A DNA stretch of 13,836 nt from an uncultured Candidatus Saccharibacteria bacterium (GTDB lineage: Bacteria; Patescibacteria; Saccharimonadia; Saccharimonadales; UBA6022), in the NCBI GenBank assembly GCA_946479115.1, contig CAMLED010000018.1, forward strand, positions 1 through 13,836, in the 5' to 3' direction. Below, piece by piece: positions 12,539-13,836 of the stretch (position 1 is its first letter; every line of letters starts with the position of its first letter). The notes under the pieces were generated by a model. The model was given only the letters and a program-made list of their open reading frames with translations. It was not told where the DNA came from and did no database searches. The position numbers were made by a program, and so were the translations under genes.

Positions 12539-13836
12539 TTATGCTGTATCCGCGGCCACGCGATTGACTTCTTCGATTGTTGTAATGCCCTGTAACGCCT
12601 TGAGGTACCCGTCCTGCCTAAGGGTGATCATTCCCTGTTCGACTGCTTTGCGCTGAATCTCGGCACTGGTTGACCGAGCGACGATCAGATCCTGGATTTC
12701 AGTCGTGACATCCATCACTTCATATAGACCAGCTCGACCCGAATATCCTCGTGGTGTTTGCAAGGTATCTTTTCCCTTGACTAAAGTATAAGCGCTTTGG
12801 CCAGCGAGTGGCAAGTCTTTATAGCCTAAATCTTCTGAAACTCGGGCGACATCGGCTTTTGTCTTCGGCAACAGATGGCCAACAGTCGCCATAATGTTCT
12901 GCGTTTCAATCGGTGACGATTGGTAGACATCACGTTTTTCTGCCACACGGCGCACCAGGCGCTGACCGATAATCGTATTTACCGTACTAGCGATCAAGAA
13001 TGGCTCGACTTTCATATCTAGCAAACGTGGCAATACGCCCGCTGCCGAGTTGGTGTGTAATGTACTAAATACCAAGTGACCTGTTAAGGCTGCCTGCACC
13101 GCAAGCGCAGCAGTTTCAGGGTCACGGATCTCACCTACCATCACGACATCGGGGTCCTGACGCAAAATTGAACGTAATCCGTTAGCAAAGGTCAGACCAA
13201 CTTCGGCATTCACCTGAATCTGGTTCACGCCGTCCATCTTGTACTCAACAGGGTCTTCTAGAGTCACGATATTGACGGTGTCGTCCTTAATTTCCTTGAT
13301 TAGTGCATACAGACTTGTCGACTTACCCGATCCGGTTGGACCAGAGGTAAGTACCATGCCATTTGGCCGACGAATACCTTTTCGAATTGCTCGAAGGGCA
13401 CGTCCGGCATATCCCATCTCTTCAAGATCAAAGCTATTGCCTGATTTATCAAGCAGACGAATCACAACCTGTTCACCCCAGACCACAGGGCTGACAGCGA
13501 TACGCAGGTCGACTTCTTTAGCGGCTACCTTAACCGTAAACTGACCGTCTTGCGGGATACGATGTTCGTCGATTTTTAGGTTCGATAGAATCTTAATACG
13601 GCTCACCAGGGCAGGTTCGATTGATTTTGGCAGTTGCATAATTTCTCGTAGGACACCATCAACACGACAACGAATCTTGAGTGCTTTTTCAAGTGGCTCA
13701 ATATGAACGTCACTGGCACGCGATTTAACCGCATATTCCAAAATAGTACTAAGGGCACGACTAATTGGTGAATCTTGAACAATTGTCTTGATATCACTCT
13801 CACCTGCCGAAGCTTCCTCTTGTGACACAACCGCTG
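12539..13836 (-). CDS. pilB: Pilus extension ATPase PilB, 5' part outside window
   Basis: PilB powers pilus polymerisation. At least 432 residues are visible and the open frame runs past the window edge. The GTG at 13828 is probably an internal valine, because the frame continues upstream with Ala-Val. The usual PilB/GspE N-terminal domain must lie outside. Numbered from that valine, the boxes are Walker A GPTGSGKST (163-171), TLEDPVEY (189-196), Walker B DVVMVGEIRD (227-236) and GHLVFSTLHTN (250-260). After GQRLVRRV (288-295), most PilB/GspE proteins have a zinc-binding pair of CxxC motifs. Here the segment up to GRAGLYEVM has no cysteine at all. Confidence 0.95.
   Translation of the reverse strand, partial: AVVSQEEASAGESDIKTIVQDSPISRALSTILEYAVKSRASDVHIEPLEKALKIRCRVDGVLREIMQLPKSIEPALVSRIKILSNLKIDEHRIPQDGQFTVKVAAKEVDLRIAVSPVVWGEQVVIRLLDKSGNSFDLEEMGYAGRALRAIRKGIRRPNGMVLTSGPTGSGKSTSLYALIKEIKDDTVNIVTLEDPVEYKMDGVNQIQVNAEVGLTFANGLRSILRQDPDVVMVGEIRDPETAALAVQAALTGHLVFSTLHTNSAAGVLPRLLDMKVEPFLIASTVNTIIGQRLVRRVAEKRDVYQSSPIETQNIMATVGHLLPKTKADVARVSEDLGYKDLPLAGQSAYTLVKGKDTLQTPRGYSGRAGLYEVMDVTTEIQDLIVARSTSAEIQRKAVEQGMITLRQDGYLKALQGITTIEEVNRVAADTA

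Overview
The window looks like a piece of a Patescibacteria (CPR) chromosome, most likely Candidatus Saccharibacteria (TM7). This is inferred from gene content, not from a marker gene. The evidence is a compact type IV pilus cluster encoding PilB, PilT and PilC, a single major pilin, PilD and large minor pilins. It sits next to a lone Xer recombinase, an Ndk with extra residues, and short intergenic spaces. Standard stop codons fit every gene (10 TAA, 6 TAG, no TGA), so the UGA-recoded Gracilibacteria/Absconditabacteria code is neither needed nor excluded. A Mn-type superoxide dismutase suggests exposure to oxygen.

Layout. Positions 1-737 hold a bidirectional terminator, a strong promoter, a 110-residue orphan gene with a TTG start, a structured RNA hairpin and a second terminator. 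A four-helix DoxX/DUF417-like membrane protein (738-1208, +) converges on a minus-strand operon of three genes: a PH-domain membrane protein, a membrane-anchored SurA/PrsA-like foldase, and sodA. The two units share a terminator. Next come tRNA-Arg(CCU) and rearranged fragments of it, then ndk (-), divergent from a xerC/xerD-type recombinase (+).

From 5366 to the right edge, everything on the minus strand is type IV pilus machinery, in at least three transcription blocks. pilB (cut by the window edge), pilT, pilC and the major pilin form the first block, which ends at a strong terminator. pilD follows on its own -10 box. Four minor pilin-like genes follow on an extended -10 promoter, in the order gspH-gspI-gspJ-gspK (fimU-pilV-pilW-pilX).

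How it fits together. PilB drives extension and PilT retraction of pilin through the PilC platform. PilD cleaves and methylates the prepilins. The four minor pilins probably form the priming or tip complex. No pilM, pilN or pilO is visible here. Type IV pili are known in episymbiotic Saccharibacteria, where they support motility and host attachment.

The clearest non-obvious signal is in expression. Five genes that appear to be first in their operons have a -10-like box ending 6 to 8 bases before the ATG and no usable Shine-Dalgarno sequence, which suggests leaderless mRNAs. Most downstream genes in the operons do have Shine-Dalgarno sites. I found no CRISPR array, insertion sequence, phage gene or clearly new defence or metabolic system.
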